NCBI RefSeq assembly: GCF_000711955.1 | Contig: NZ_JONR01000035.1 | Coordinates: 1 to 50,568, forward strand | Origin: Nevskia soli DSM 19509 | GTDB taxonomy: Bacteria > Pseudomonadota > Gammaproteobacteria > Nevskiales > Nevskiaceae | DNA: 50,568 nucleotides | Direction: 5' to 3' | Part shown: piece after piece, positions 8,431-17,482 of the stretch | Layout of the letters: the number at the start of each line of letters is the position of its first letter | Position numbering within the stretch: the stretch's first letter is position 1 | The notes under the pieces: generated by a model | What the model saw: the letters and a program-made list of their open reading frames with translations, nothing else | Told to the model about the DNA's origin: nothing | Databases searched by the model: none | Translations under genes and position numbers: made by a program

Positions 8431-9000
8431 ATGGAAGACTGGGTACAGAGATCCCTGGCGCGCTGGCCGAATGTGCCGGCCCTGTTCGGCTGGCTCGCGC
8501 TCGACCGGCGCGGGCGCTGGCTGATCCAGGGCGAGTTGATCAGCCGGCCGCAGATCATCGAAACCATCAACCGCAACTACGCCGCCGACGAACAGGGCCG
8601 CTGGTATTTCCAGAACGGCCCGCAGCGCGGCTACATGAAGCTGGAGTATGCACCGCTGGTGCTGCGCGCCGAAGCGTCCGGCGAGGCGCTGGTCGCCCAT
8701 ACCGAAGCCCGCGTCGGCAAGGTCGAGGCTGCTTACCTGGACGAGGAAGGCGCGCTCCTGCTCGATACCGATCTGGGCCCCGGCGTGCTCGATGCCGCCG
8801 ACCTGGATTGGGCGCTGCAGCGCCTGGAATCCGATGAGGGGGAAGTCGGCGAGGCGCAGCTTGCCGAAGCGCTGGCGCTGGCGTCCGGTAGCGCCACGGC
8901 GCTGTCATTGCGCATCGGAACCGACAGGCTACCGCTGTTGCGCCTGGATGCGGCCCTGGCACCGCGGCTGCTTGGTTTCGTGCGCGAACCGCTGCCCTAG
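8431..9000 (+). CDS. Conserved hypothetical protein (DUF2946/DUF2944-like)
   Basis: A 189-residue soluble, acidic protein without signal peptide or membrane helices. The N-terminal pattern WPNVPALFGWLALDRRGRW, then RNYAADEQGRWYFQNGPQRG at about residues 49-68, is a conserved arrangement I recognise from beta- and gammaproteobacterial hypothetical proteins. I recall these being filed under a DUF2946/DUF2944 label, but the number is uncertain. No catalytic motif is visible. It starts at ATG 8431, 89 bp beyond the 267-bp repeat, and diverges from the hydrolase gene. No function is proposed. Confidence 0.7.
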   Translation: MEDWVQRSLARWPNVPALFGWLALDRRGRWLIQGELISRPQIIETINRNYAADEQGRWYFQNGPQRGYMKLEYAPLVLRAEASGEALVAHTEARVGKVEAAYLDEEGALLLDTDLGPGVLDAADLDWALQRLESDEGEVGEAQLAEALALASGSATALSLRIGTDRLPLLRLDAALAPRLLGFVREPLP

Positions 9001-9092
9001 TCCCGGGCCTGGCCGCGGCCGTGTGACGAACACGGCTGACTTTTCGCCGGGACGCGGCTACGCTGCCGCATCTTACGACTGTCTTTGCTGCC

Positions 9093-10907
9093 ATGACCAT
9101 GTTTGTTGCGAAACGTTGCGCGCGACTGCTGTGCGCGTTGGGCGTTGCCTTTGTCGCGGCTGCACCCGCCGCCGATCCCGCGCCTGAAGAAAATCCCGAT
9201 ACCGTGTTGCAGACCGTGGCGGAGCAGTCCGGCTTCGTCAGGACAGGCCGCTACGACGAGGTCGAGCGCCTGTGCCCGGCGTACCAGAAAATCTGGCCGC
9301 AGCAGGTGCGCTGCTTCGAGTTCGGCCGCTCGCCCGAGGGCCGGCCGATGCTGGCCATGGCGGTCAGCCGCAGCGGCGCCCTCACCGGCGAGGAGGCGGC
9401 CAGGCGCGGCCTGCCGGTGCTGCTGATCCAGGCCGGCATCCATTCCGGCGAGATCGACGGCAAGGACGCCGGCTTCCTGGCCTTGCGCGAGCTGCTGGAA
9501 AAGCGCGTGTTGCCGGAAGCGCTGGAACACAGCGTCATCCTGTTCGTGCCGGTGTTCAACCTCGACGGCCATGAGCGCTTCGGACACTGGAACCGCCCCA
9601 ACCAGGTCGGTCCGGAGGAGATGGGCTGGCGCACCACCGCGCAGAATCTCAACCTCAACCGCGACTACATCAAGGCCGACGCGCCCGAGATGCAGGCCAT
9701 GCTGCACCTGCTCGATACCTGGGACCCGATCGTCTACGCCGACCTGCACGTCACCGACGGCGCCAACTTCCAGCACGACATCTCCATCACCGTCGAGCCC
9801 CTGTACGCCGGCGACAGCACCCTGCGCACCGCGGCACGCGAGCTGCAGCAGGGCACCACCGAGCGGCTGGCGAAGAGCGGCTCGCTGCCGCTGGATTTCT
9901 ACCCCAGCTTCAAGCGCGATGACGACCCCGCCTCCGGCTTCGAAGTCGGCGTGATCCAGCCGCGCTTCTCCAACGGCTACTGGGGCCTGCGCAACCGCCT
10001 CGGCGTGCTGGTGGAGACGCATTCCTGGAAGGACTACCCGACCCGCGTGCGCATCACCCACAACACCATCCTCGCCCTGGCCGAGCTGATCGCGACGAAA
10101 GGCCCTGAGTGGCTGAAGGACGCGCACCAGGCCGACAAGCGCGCGGCGCAACTGGGCGGCACCGACGTGGCGCTGGACTTCACCGCCGGCGACCACATGC
10201 GCGTGATCGACTTCAAGGGCTACGCCTACACCCGCGAGCCCTCGGCCGTTTCCGGCGGCCTGGTCACCCGCTACGACACGAGCAAGCCCGAGACCTGGCA
10301 CGTGCCGCTGAAGGACACGGTCAAGGCCAAGCTGACGGAGAAGGCGCCGCGCGCCGGCTACATCGTGCCGGCCGCCTATGCGGACGTCATCGCGCAGAAG
10401 CTGGCCCTGCACGGTATCGGCTTCCGCCGCTTCGACGCCGCCGCGCCGGCCATGCCGGTCGAAACCTTCCGCGCCACCGAGGTCAGCTTCGCCAAGGCGT
10501 CGTTCGAAGGCCGCACCGCGCCCACGCTCAAGGGCGAGTGGAAAGCCGAGAAGCGCGACGTGCCTGCCGGCTCGCTGTTCGTGCCCATCGCCCAGCCGGG
10601 TGCGCGCCTGCTGATGACCCTGATGGAGCCGCTCGCAGGAGACTCCTTAGCGTCCTGGGGTTTTTTCAACGGCGCCTTCGAGCAGAAGGAATACATGGAG
10701 CCCTACGTCGCCGAGCAGGTCGGTCAGCAGATGCTGGCCAGCGATCCCAAGGTTGCCGCCGAATTCCGCCACAGGCTGGATACCGACGAGGCCTTCGCCC
10801 ATGACCCGCAGGCGCGGCTGGATTTCTTCTACCGCCGCTCGCCGTCCTGGGACGAGCGCCTGAATCTGTATCCGGTGTATCGCGCCGAACAGGCGCCGCC
10901 GGGATAG
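9093..10907 (+). CDS. Exported M14-family zinc carboxypeptidase
   Basis: A 604-residue metallopeptidase. A signal peptide (about residues 1-26, ending AAPAAD) predicts export. Zinc ligands are His117 and Glu120 in AGIHSGEIDG (the HxxE of family M14) and His219 in YADLHVTDG. The substrate-carboxylate segment NLNRDYIK lies between them near residues 188-195. The catalytic domain is followed by about 300 residues of C-terminal domain with no recognised motif. It is longer than classical carboxypeptidase A and similar to other large bacterial M14 proteins. The PrpF-family gene begins 13 bp downstream on the same strand, so an operon is likely. Confidence 0.87.
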   Translation: MTMFVAKRCARLLCALGVAFVAAAPAADPAPEENPDTVLQTVAEQSGFVRTGRYDEVERLCPAYQKIWPQQVRCFEFGRSPEGRPMLAMAVSRSGALTGEEAARRGLPVLLIQAGIHSGEIDGKDAGFLALRELLEKRVLPEALEHSVILFVPVFNLDGHERFGHWNRPNQVGPEEMGWRTTAQNLNLNRDYIKADAPEMQAMLHLLDTWDPIVYADLHVTDGANFQHDISITVEPLYAGDSTLRTAARELQQGTTERLAKSGSLPLDFYPSFKRDDDPASGFEVGVIQPRFSNGYWGLRNRLGVLVETHSWKDYPTRVRITHNTILALAELIATKGPEWLKDAHQADKRAAQLGGTDVALDFTAGDHMRVIDFKGYAYTREPSAVSGGLVTRYDTSKPETWHVPLKDTVKAKLTEKAPRAGYIVPAAYADVIAQKLALHGIGFRRFDAAAPAMPVETFRATEVSFAKASFEGRTAPTLKGEWKAEKRDVPAGSLFVPIAQPGARLLMTLMEPLAGDSLASWGFFNGAFEQKEYMEPYVAEQVGQQMLASDPKVAAEFRHRLDTDEAFAHDPQARLDFFYRRSPSWDERLNLYPVYRAEQAPPG

Positions 10908-10920
10908 CGCGGGCCGGCTT

Positions 10921-12075
10921 ATGACGCAGCGGAAGATCCCCGCGCTCTACATGCGCGGTGGCACCAGCAAGGGGGTGTTCTTCCGCGCCGAAGACCTGCC
11001 GGAAGATGGGGCGCAACGGGATGCGATCCTGCTGCGCGTTATCGGCAGCCCCGATGCCTACGGCAAGCAGATCGACGGCATGGGCGGCGCCACCTCCAGC
11101 ACCAGCAAGGTGGTGATCCTGCGCCGTTCGGAGCAACCGGATTGCGATGTGGATTACCTGTTCGGCGCCGTCGCCATCGATAGTGCGGTGATCGACTGGT
11201 CCGGCAGCTGCGGCAACCTCGCCGCCGCGGTCGGCCCCGCCGCGCTGCACTGGGGCCTGTTGCCGGTGCCGCGCGAAGGCCTGGCCACGGTGCGCATCTG
11301 GCAGGTCAACACGCGCTCGCACATCGTGGCGCGGGTGCCGATGCGGGATGGTGAAGTACAGGAGGAAGGCGGTTTCTTCCTCGATGGCGTGAGCTTCCCC
11401 GGCGCGGAGATCGAGTTGCAGTTTCCAGATCCGGGCGGCGAAGGTGGTGCTCCAGGCACTGGCGGCCTGTTTCCCACCGGCCGTCCGCTGGACCGGCTGG
11501 ACATCCCCGGTGTCGGCCCCATCGAGCTGACCCTGATCAACGCCGGCAATCCGGCGGTGTTCGTCGATGCGACGGCGCTGGGCCTGCGCGGCGACGAGTC
11601 GCAGCAGCAGGTCAACGAAGACGCCGCCCTGCTGGCGCGCTGCGAAGCGGTGCGCGCTCACGCCGCCGTGGCCATGGGTCTCGCCGCCAGCGCCGAAGAA
11701 GCCACCGCCAGCCGTCCCGCCACGCCCAAGCTGGCTTTCGCTTCACTGCCGCGTGCTTACGTCGCCGCCGATGGCCGGCGGGTCGAAGCGCAGTCCATCG
11801 ATCTCAACGTGCGCATCCTTTCCATGGGCCGGCTGCATCACGCCATGACCGGCACCGGTGCGGTGGCGATCGCCGCGGCCGCGGCAATTCCCGGCACCGT
11901 GGTGCGGCGCTGTGCGCAGCCGGATGCGGCGGGAAGACTGCGCTTCGGCCATCCTTCCGGCACCATGACGGTTGGTGCTGAAGCTGCCTTGCAGGATGGG
12001 CAGTGGCAGGTCACCCGCGTCAGCATGAGCCGCAGCGCGCGTCGGCTGATGGAAGGCGTGGTGCTGGCTCCCTAG
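10921..12075 (+). CDS. prpF: PrpF-family isomerase/tautomerase
   Basis: A 384-residue protein of the PrpF family, a diaminopimelate-epimerase-like fold. It carries MRGGTSKGVFF at residues 11-21, GGATSSTSKV near 61-70 and DWSGSCGNLAAAVGP at about 93-107, all family hallmarks. PrpF itself isomerises 2-methylaconitate in the methylcitrate cycle. Relatives include 4-oxalomesaconate tautomerase. No prpB, prpC or acnD is nearby; the gene follows an M14 peptidase. The symbol therefore denotes the family, and the substrate is open. The stop shares the four bases CTAG with the convergent ppnN stop, leaving no room for a terminator between them. Confidence 0.8.
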   Translation: MTQRKIPALYMRGGTSKGVFFRAEDLPEDGAQRDAILLRVIGSPDAYGKQIDGMGGATSSTSKVVILRRSEQPDCDVDYLFGAVAIDSAVIDWSGSCGNLAAAVGPAALHWGLLPVPREGLATVRIWQVNTRSHIVARVPMRDGEVQEEGGFFLDGVSFPGAEIELQFPDPGGEGGAPGTGGLFPTGRPLDRLDIPGVGPIELTLINAGNPAVFVDATALGLRGDESQQQVNEDAALLARCEAVRAHAAVAMGLAASAEEATASRPATPKLAFASLPRAYVAADGRRVEAQSIDLNVRILSMGRLHHAMTGTGAVAIAAAAAIPGTVVRRCAQPDAAGRLRFGHPSGTMTVGAEAALQDGQWQVTRVSMSRSARRLMEGVVLAP

Positions 12076-13442
12076 CGCACCACGCGATAGCAGGGCACGT
12101 ATTCCTTCCCCGCCAGCTTCATGCGGTGCTGCGCCACGAAGGACTTCAGCAACTCGTCCATCGGTTCCATGATCGCGGCGTCGCCGCGGATCTCGAACAG
12201 GCCGTGCTGTTCCACCGCGCGGATGCCGGCTTCCTTGACGTTGCCGGCGACGATGCCGGAGAAGGCGCGGCGCAGGTTGGCGGCGAGGTGGTGCGGCACC
12301 TGGTCGCGGTGCAGCTCCAGGCTGCGCATGTTCTCGTGCGTCGGCGCGAACGGTTTCTGGAATTCCGGGGCGATCTTCAGCAGCCAGTTGAAGTAGTAGG
12401 CGTCCTCGCGGCCCTTGCGGAAGTCGCGCACGCGCTGGATGCCGGCCACCGCGCGGCGCGCCACCCGCTCCGGGTCGGCGACGATGATCTCGTAGCGCGC
12501 CTGCGCCGTCGGGCCCAGGGTCTTGCCGATGAACTGGTGGATGCGCTCGAAGTACTCGGCGGAGCGGGCCGGCCCGGTGAAGATCAGCGGGTAGGGAATC
12601 TCCGCGTTGTCCGGGTGCAGCAGGATGCCGAGCAGGTAGAGGATTTCCTCGGCGGTGCCGGCGCCGCCCGGGAACACCACGATGGCGTGGCCGGTGCGGA
12701 CGAAAGCTTCCAGCCGCTTCTCGATGTCCGGCATGATCACCAGGTCGTTGACGATCGGGTTGGGCGACTCGGCGGCGATGATGCCGGGCTCGGTGATGCC
12801 CAGATAACGGCCGCCGCTGATGCGCTGCTTGGCGTGGCCGATGGCGGCGCCCTTCATCGGGCCCTTCATCGCGCCGGGGCCGCAGCCGGTGCAGATGTCC
12901 AGGCCGCGCAGGCCCATCTCGTAGCCGACCACCTTGGTGTAGTCGTACTCCTCGCGGGAGATGGAGTGGCCGCCCCAGCACACCACCAGATTGGGCCGTG
13001 TCACCGGGCCCAGGATGTTGGCGTTGCGCAGGATGTGGAATACCGCGTCGGTGACGCCTTCGGGCGATTGCAGGTCGAAGCGCGGGTTGGCGACAATCTC
13101 GTTGCTGACGTAGATGATGTCGCGCAGCACCGCGAACAGGTGCTCGTTGATGCCCCTGATGATCTGCCCGTCGACGAAGGCCACCGCCGGCGCGCCCTTC
13201 AGCGCCAGGCGGATGCCGCGTTCGTTCTGCACCAGGCTGATCTCGAACGATTTGTAGCGCTGCATCAGCTCCTGGCCGTCGTCGAGGAAGCCGCCGCTGT
13301 TCAGCACCGCCAGCGAGCAGCGCCGGAAGATCTGGTACAGGCCGCCGTGGCTGGTGTCGAGCAGCTGGCTGACTTCGGACTTGGACAGGATGTCCAGCCG
13401 GCCGGTGGGCGAAATGCTGGCGTCGACGACGTCGTAGTCCAT
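12072..13442 (-). CDS. ppnN: Pyrimidine/purine nucleotide 5'-monophosphate nucleosidase PpnN (YgdH, LOG family)
   Basis: 456 residues, close to E. coli PpnN (454). The enzyme cleaves nucleoside monophosphates to base and ribose 5-phosphate and is controlled by (p)ppGpp in E. coli. The LOG-family Rossmann core lies centrally: GGHSISREEYDYTK, CTGCGPGAMKGPMKGAA, and the signature VVFPGGAGTAEE. The N-terminal region (ISPTGRLDILSKSEVSQLL) and the long C-terminal domain are characteristic of full-length PpnN rather than the short plant-LOG type. It is convergent with the PrpF-family gene, with a 4-bp stop overlap. Confidence 0.93.
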   Translation of the reverse strand: MDYDVVDASISPTGRLDILSKSEVSQLLDTSHGGLYQIFRRCSLAVLNSGGFLDDGQELMQRYKSFEISLVQNERGIRLALKGAPAVAFVDGQIIRGINEHLFAVLRDIIYVSNEIVANPRFDLQSPEGVTDAVFHILRNANILGPVTRPNLVVCWGGHSISREEYDYTKVVGYEMGLRGLDICTGCGPGAMKGPMKGAAIGHAKQRISGGRYLGITEPGIIAAESPNPIVNDLVIMPDIEKRLEAFVRTGHAIVVFPGGAGTAEEILYLLGILLHPDNAEIPYPLIFTGPARSAEYFERIHQFIGKTLGPTAQARYEIIVADPERVARRAVAGIQRVRDFRKGREDAYYFNWLLKIAPEFQKPFAPTHENMRSLELHRDQVPHHLAANLRRAFSGIVAGNVKEAGIRAVEQHGLFEIRGDAAIMEPMDELLKSFVAQHRMKLAGKEYVPCYRVVR

Positions 13443-13729
13443 GGGTGCGAGAGTCCTCCGTATTGGTCTGTGCGCCGATTCGCCGGACTTAAGGCGGACG
13501 TGGGCGAGGCGGTCCGGAGCCGTGGATGTTCCACCGGCGGCCGCCTCCCGGATTATGCCTGAGGGCTACCCGGGGAGCCGCTTCCTCGGCGCAGGCGCGT
13601 GCGCCGTACGTGGGCGTATTTCCGCTTTCAGCGGGCCGCCCGTTCTTGAGTGGATGCCTTGAAGACCAGCCGCGAGCGGATGCGGTTCGATTCGCGGCAA
13701 TGCCTCAATCAACAAGCCCGGGGGAAGCC

Positions 13730-15337
13730 ATGAGCGGTGCAGGAAGCGGTTCGATGAGCCGGCGCGAGCTGTTCCGCATGATCGGCGCCACCGCCGGCGG
13801 CGCGGCCATGTTCCAGGCCATGAGCAGCCTCGGCTTCAACGCGGAATCGCCCTACAACGGGCCGATCGAGCTGCAGGGCACGCCCAAGGGCGCCTCGGTG
13901 CTGATCCTGGGCGCGGGTATCGCCGGCATGACGGCGGCCTACGAGCTGCGCAACGCCGGCTACAAGGTGCAGGTGCTGGAGTACAACAACCGCGCGGGCG
14001 GCCGCAACTGGAGTCTGCGCGGCGGCGACAGCTATACCGAGCTGGGCGGTTTCACCCAGAAGTGCGAATTCGACAAGGACCTGTACATCAACCCGGGCCC
14101 CTGGCGCATTCCCTATCACCATCGCGGCCTGCTCAGCTACTGCAAGCGCCTGGGCGTGCCGCTGGAAGCCTTCGTGCAGGTCAATTACAACGCCTACCTG
14201 CACAGCAGCCAGGCCTTCGGCGGCAAGCCGCAGCGCTACCGCGAGATCAAGGCCGACTACCAGGGCCATGTGGCCGAGCTGCTGGCCAAGGCCACCCGGC
14301 AGAACGCCCTGGACGATTCGGTCAGCAAGGAGGACCGTGAGAAGCTGCTCGAGTCCCTGCGCGGCTGGGGTGCCCTCGACCGGGATTTCAGCTACGGCCC
14401 CAGCGAGGCCAGCAGCGACCGGCGCGGCTACGAGAAGGAGCCCGGCGGCGGTCTGAGCGCGCGGCCGATCCCGTCCAAGCCCATCGGCCTGTCCGACGTG
14501 CTCGATTCCGGGCTGTGGCAGGGCATCCCCAACGGCGACACCTTCGACATGCAGACCGCCCTGTTCCAGCCGGTCGGCGGCATGGGCCGCATCGGCGAGG
14601 CCTTCGGCCGCGAGCTGGGCCCGCTGATCCGCTACAGCGCCAAGGTCATCGACATCCACCAGGACCAGCACGGCGTCACCGCCACTTACGAAGACCGGCT
14701 GGCCCCAGGCACGACGCTCAAGGCCAGCGCCGACTGGTGCCTGTGCACCATCCCGCTGCCGGTGCTGGCGCAGATTCCCATGAATGTCGGGCCGGCCCTG
14801 TCGGCGGCGATCTCGTCGGTGCCGTACGCTTCCGCCATCAAAGTGGGCCTGCAGTTCAAGCGCCGCTTCTGGGAGGAGGACGACCACATCTACGGCGGCA
14901 TCAGCTACACCGACCTGCCGATCACCAATATCGGCTATCCCAACACGGGCTACCACAGCAGCGGCAAGGGCGTGCTGCTGGGCGCCTACATCTGGGGCCT
15001 GAATGCGATGGAGTTCACCGCCATGACGCCGCAGCAGCGGGTACAGAAGGTCCTGGAATACGGCAGCCAGATCCATCCGCAGTACCCCAAGGAATTCGAC
15101 AACGGCGTTGCCGTCGCCTGGCACCGCTCGCCCTTCACCATGGGCTGCTACGGCATGTGGAGTGCCGATGCCCGCGCCAAGCACTACGACGACCTGTGCC
15201 GGATCGACGGGCGCATCGCCCTGGCCGGCGAGCACGCCTCCTTCCTCGGCGGCTGGCAGGAGGGCGCCGTGACCTCGTCGCTCGACGCCATCGGCCGCTT
15301 GCATCAACTCGCCCTGGCACAGGGAGGCAAGGCATGA
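13730..15337 (+). CDS. Exported flavin monoamine oxidase/dehydrogenase
   Basis: A 535-residue FAD-dependent amine oxidase. The FAD-binding fold is SVLILGAGIAGMTAAYEL followed by RAGGRNW. The C-terminal flavin contact is GEHASFLGGWQEGAVTSS. The N-terminus carries SRRELFRMIGATAGG, which looks like a twin-arginine signal, so export as a folded holoprotein is inferred. The start is ATG 13730, with GGGGGAAG directly upstream; the open frame extends about 200 bp further up but has no family sequence there. The stop overlaps the start of a c-type cytochrome gene (ATGA). Such pairing is known for the NicA2 nicotine oxidoreductase, which passes electrons to CycN rather than oxygen. The amine substrate is unknown. 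Confidence 0.85.
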   Translation: MSGAGSGSMSRRELFRMIGATAGGAAMFQAMSSLGFNAESPYNGPIELQGTPKGASVLILGAGIAGMTAAYELRNAGYKVQVLEYNNRAGGRNWSLRGGDSYTELGGFTQKCEFDKDLYINPGPWRIPYHHRGLLSYCKRLGVPLEAFVQVNYNAYLHSSQAFGGKPQRYREIKADYQGHVAELLAKATRQNALDDSVSKEDREKLLESLRGWGALDRDFSYGPSEASSDRRGYEKEPGGGLSARPIPSKPIGLSDVLDSGLWQGIPNGDTFDMQTALFQPVGGMGRIGEAFGRELGPLIRYSAKVIDIHQDQHGVTATYEDRLAPGTTLKASADWCLCTIPLPVLAQIPMNVGPALSAAISSVPYASAIKVGLQFKRRFWEEDDHIYGGISYTDLPITNIGYPNTGYHSSGKGVLLGAYIWGLNAMEFTAMTPQQRVQKVLEYGSQIHPQYPKEFDNGVAVAWHRSPFTMGCYGMWSADARAKHYDDLCRIDGRIALAGEHASFLGGWQEGAVTSSLDAIGRLHQLALAQGGKA

Positions 15338-15795
15338 GCATCCTGTTCAAGCGGCTTCGTGTGAGCCATTGCGCCGCCTTGATGCTGGGCGCCGCTGCCA
15401 TCGCGGCCCACGCCGACGATTCCTCCTTCACTTCCACCGCCGGCATCGGGAGCATCGGCGGCGAGGAAATCTACAGCCGCATTTGCCAGGGCTGCCACAT
15501 GCCGCAGGGGCAGGGCGCCGTCGGCGCCGGTCACTATCCGAAGCTGGCCGGCGACCCGCGCCTGGCTTCCTGGCAATACATGGCGCTGACCGTGCTCGAC
15601 GGCCGCAACGGCATGCCGCCGTTCGGCCTGCCGACGGACCAGGTGCAGGAAACCCGCACCGTGCACCTGAGCGATGCCCAGGTGGCGGACGTGGTCAACT
15701 ACGTCCGCAGCCACTTCGGCAATGCTTACAAGGACAAGGTCACGGCAAGCCAGGTGACGGCCCTGCCGCATCCGGGCGCGCCCGCCGCGCCCTGA
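15334..15795 (+). CDS. Periplasmic c-type cytochrome, probable electron acceptor of the amine oxidase
   Basis: A 153-residue single-haem cytochrome c. A signal peptide (about residues 1-27, ending AAHADD) is followed by the haem site CQGCH (Cys51, Cys54, His55). GRNGMPPFG supplies the probable distal Met94. The start ATG overlaps the amine oxidase stop as ATGA, with GGGAGGCAAGGC just upstream, so the two proteins are made together. The likely role is to take electrons from the flavin and pass them to the respiratory chain. A strong terminator follows 30 bp after the stop, making this a two-gene operon. Confidence 0.88.
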   Translation: MSILFKRLRVSHCAALMLGAAAIAAHADDSSFTSTAGIGSIGGEEIYSRICQGCHMPQGQGAVGAGHYPKLAGDPRLASWQYMALTVLDGRNGMPPFGLPTDQVQETRTVHLSDAQVADVVNYVRSHFGNAYKDKVTASQVTALPHPGAPAAP

Positions 15796-15824
15796 TCGCT
15801 GCCCGGCAACGCCGTCCCGAAAAG

Positions 15825-15860
15825 CGGAAAGCCCGGCTTGCGGCCGGGCTTTCCGTTTTG
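15825..15860 (+). terminator. Rho-independent terminator after the cytochrome gene
   Basis: A perfect 13-bp stem, CGGAAAGCCCGGC (15825-15837) with GCCGGGCTTTCCG (15843-15855), has a 5-nt loop and is followed by TTTT. On the other strand the stem is followed by TTTTCGG, so it may also end the convergent minus-strand cluster. Confidence 0.85.
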
Positions 15861-15894
15861 CGGCACTCCGATCAGCTGGAGCCGAACCTCAGGC

Positions 15895-16524
15895 TCAGGA
15901 GGCTTGCTGGGTGGTGGGGTGCGGGGAATACCACTCGGTCATGTCGTCGTACATCGCACCCTTGAACAGGTAATACGGCGCCTTGTGGTAGATCTTGATG
16001 TCGTGGAACGGGTCGGTGAGGATCTTGGTGCCCCACACCAGGGCCGGCTGCGCGCCCTTGATGAAGAGCAGCTGGCCCATGCGGAACAGCACCGCGCCGA
16101 TGCCGACGAACAGCCACAGGATCGAGGTGTTGTAGAGCAGGCCGCGAGCCACTTCCTGGGTGTTGAAGAAGCCGAAGAAGCTCGGCTGGAAGTACAGCAC
16201 GAACGGCACGGCGAACCAGATGCTGAGCAGCACCACCTTGCGCTGCAGGTTGTAGCCCACCTTCACGCTTTCCTTGTACTCGTGCGTCGCGTCGTTGACC
16301 GTGTCGTAGGTCTTCGGCTCGAAGAAGAAGTGGCCGATCTGGCGCAGGATCATCGCCAGCAGCCAGCCCACCATCACGGCGAGCACCGGGTTGGTGAAGA
16401 TCAGCACGTAGCTGGCCAGGAAGCAGCAGGCGCTCACCAGGTGCAGGGCCTGGTTGATGCGGCTGTGGTGGTAGTAGCGGTGGTCATCCCAGCGTTGCTG
16501 GTGCAGTTCTTGGAGAAAGGTCAT
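15895..16524 (-). CDS. Multi-pass membrane protein, Mpo1-like/DUF962 type
   Basis: 209 residues with about four hydrophobic helices (roughly residues 27-45, 48-65, 98-113, 130-150). The order H-H-x-x-x-N-x-x-x-H in HHSRINQALH at 19-28, and GHFFFEPK at about 64-71, resembles the DUF962/Mpo1 family. The yeast member of that family is an iron-dependent dioxygenase in 2-hydroxy fatty acid alpha-oxidation. The protein is longer than many bacterial DUF962 proteins and the match is by eye. The ribosome site AGGAG precedes ATG. It is the last gene of the minus-strand cluster, 37 bp after the decarboxylase, which supports a lipid-related role. Confidence 0.6.
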   Translation of the reverse strand: MTFLQELHQQRWDDHRYYHHSRINQALHLVSACCFLASYVLIFTNPVLAVMVGWLLAMILRQIGHFFFEPKTYDTVNDATHEYKESVKVGYNLQRKVVLLSIWFAVPFVLYFQPSFFGFFNTQEVARGLLYNTSILWLFVGIGAVLFRMGQLLFIKGAQPALVWGTKILTDPFHDIKIYHKAPYYLFKGAMYDDMTEWYSPHPTTQQAS

Positions 16525-16561
16525 GGCGGCGACTCCTGGGTGATGGCGTATAGCGGTTGAA

Positions 16562-17479
16562 TCAAACGGTCAGCGTGGCCGCTTCCGATGGAAGCGGGGC
16601 GAGTCCTGCGGCGGCGGTATCGGTCATCAGCGCCTGGCCCATGCGGATGGTGCGGCCCTGCTCGATGCCCTGCGCCAGGGCGTAGTTGGAAGTGGCGAAA
16701 ACGATGATGGTCGAGCCGTGCTGGAAGTAGCCCATCTCCTCGCCCTTGCGGTATTGCGCATGGCAGGGGATGCGGTTTGGGCCCCGGTACTTCAGGTCCA
16801 GCTCGTCCGGCAGGCAATGGAATTTCATGCTGGCGACGAGGATTGCGGCCACCGGCACCAGGCAGATGTCGCCGGGACCATCGAGCTGGGTCAGCGGCAC
16901 CACCGCGCGCTCGTTGCGGCAATACAGCTTCTCCACGCGCTTCAGCGCCACCGGGTTGACGTTCCAGGTGTCGCCGGAGATGTAGCGCACTTCCTCCACC
17001 GTGCAGTCCACCGGCGCATGGAAGCGGTGGTACATGCTCGACTTGAGGCGCAGCGTGGCGTAGCAGCCGTCGCGATATTTTTCCTGCAGCCCGCGATCGG
17101 GAATCAGGTCGCCGATCTCGTAGGGAAAGCCCTTGGCCTGGAACACCGTGGTGCCGGCGATCGGCCCGCATTCGCCGACGATGGCGTCGCAGGGGCTAAC
17201 CATGACCTCCGGGCGCTCATCCAGCGGGCGCATGCCGGGCTTCAGGCGCCGGGTGAAGCAAGCGTGCAGGCTGCTGAACTCGCGTTGCTCGGCTTCGTCC
17301 AGGTTCAGGTCATCGGCCAGCAGCTGCCAGGCGGCCATCGACAGCTTCGTCAGCGCCGGGCTTTCGATGCGGCTGTACCAGCCCATGAACCGGGTCAGCG
17401 CGCGGCGCGGCACCCGGTTGGTGAGCAGGAAGTTGAGCTGTTCCTGCTGGCTGAGATTTCGTAGTGCGGTGGTGGCCAT
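16562..17479 (-). CDS. psd: Phosphatidylserine decarboxylase family protein
   Basis: A 305-residue pyruvoyl enzyme that should convert phosphatidylserine to phosphatidylethanolamine at the inner membrane. Visible landmarks are FTRRLKPGMRPLD, SPCDAIVGECG (catalytic Asp), HRFHAPVD (catalytic His) and the self-cleavage site HGST near residue 250. The Ser there becomes the pyruvoyl group; E. coli has LGST. It begins 3 bp after the glycosyltransferase stop, so translation is likely coupled. Because it sits in an unusual cluster and not in a housekeeping context, it may be a dedicated paralogue acting on a modified serine lipid. Whether the genome has another psd is not visible here. Confidence 0.88.
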   Translation of the reverse strand: MATTALRNLSQQEQLNFLLTNRVPRRALTRFMGWYSRIESPALTKLSMAAWQLLADDLNLDEAEQREFSSLHACFTRRLKPGMRPLDERPEVMVSPCDAIVGECGPIAGTTVFQAKGFPYEIGDLIPDRGLQEKYRDGCYATLRLKSSMYHRFHAPVDCTVEEVRYISGDTWNVNPVALKRVEKLYCRNERAVVPLTQLDGPGDICLVPVAAILVASMKFHCLPDELDLKYRGPNRIPCHAQYRKGEEMGYFQHGSTIIVFATSNYALAQGIEQGRTIRMGQALMTDTAAAGLAPLPSEAATLTV

Positions 17480-17482
17480 GGT

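Noticed and set aside
13526..13729. N-terminal extension of the amine oxidase
   Set aside because: The 68 extra residues are Arg/Ala/Pro-rich with no family match, and they would bury the twin-arginine signal and the strong ribosome site at 13722-13729.
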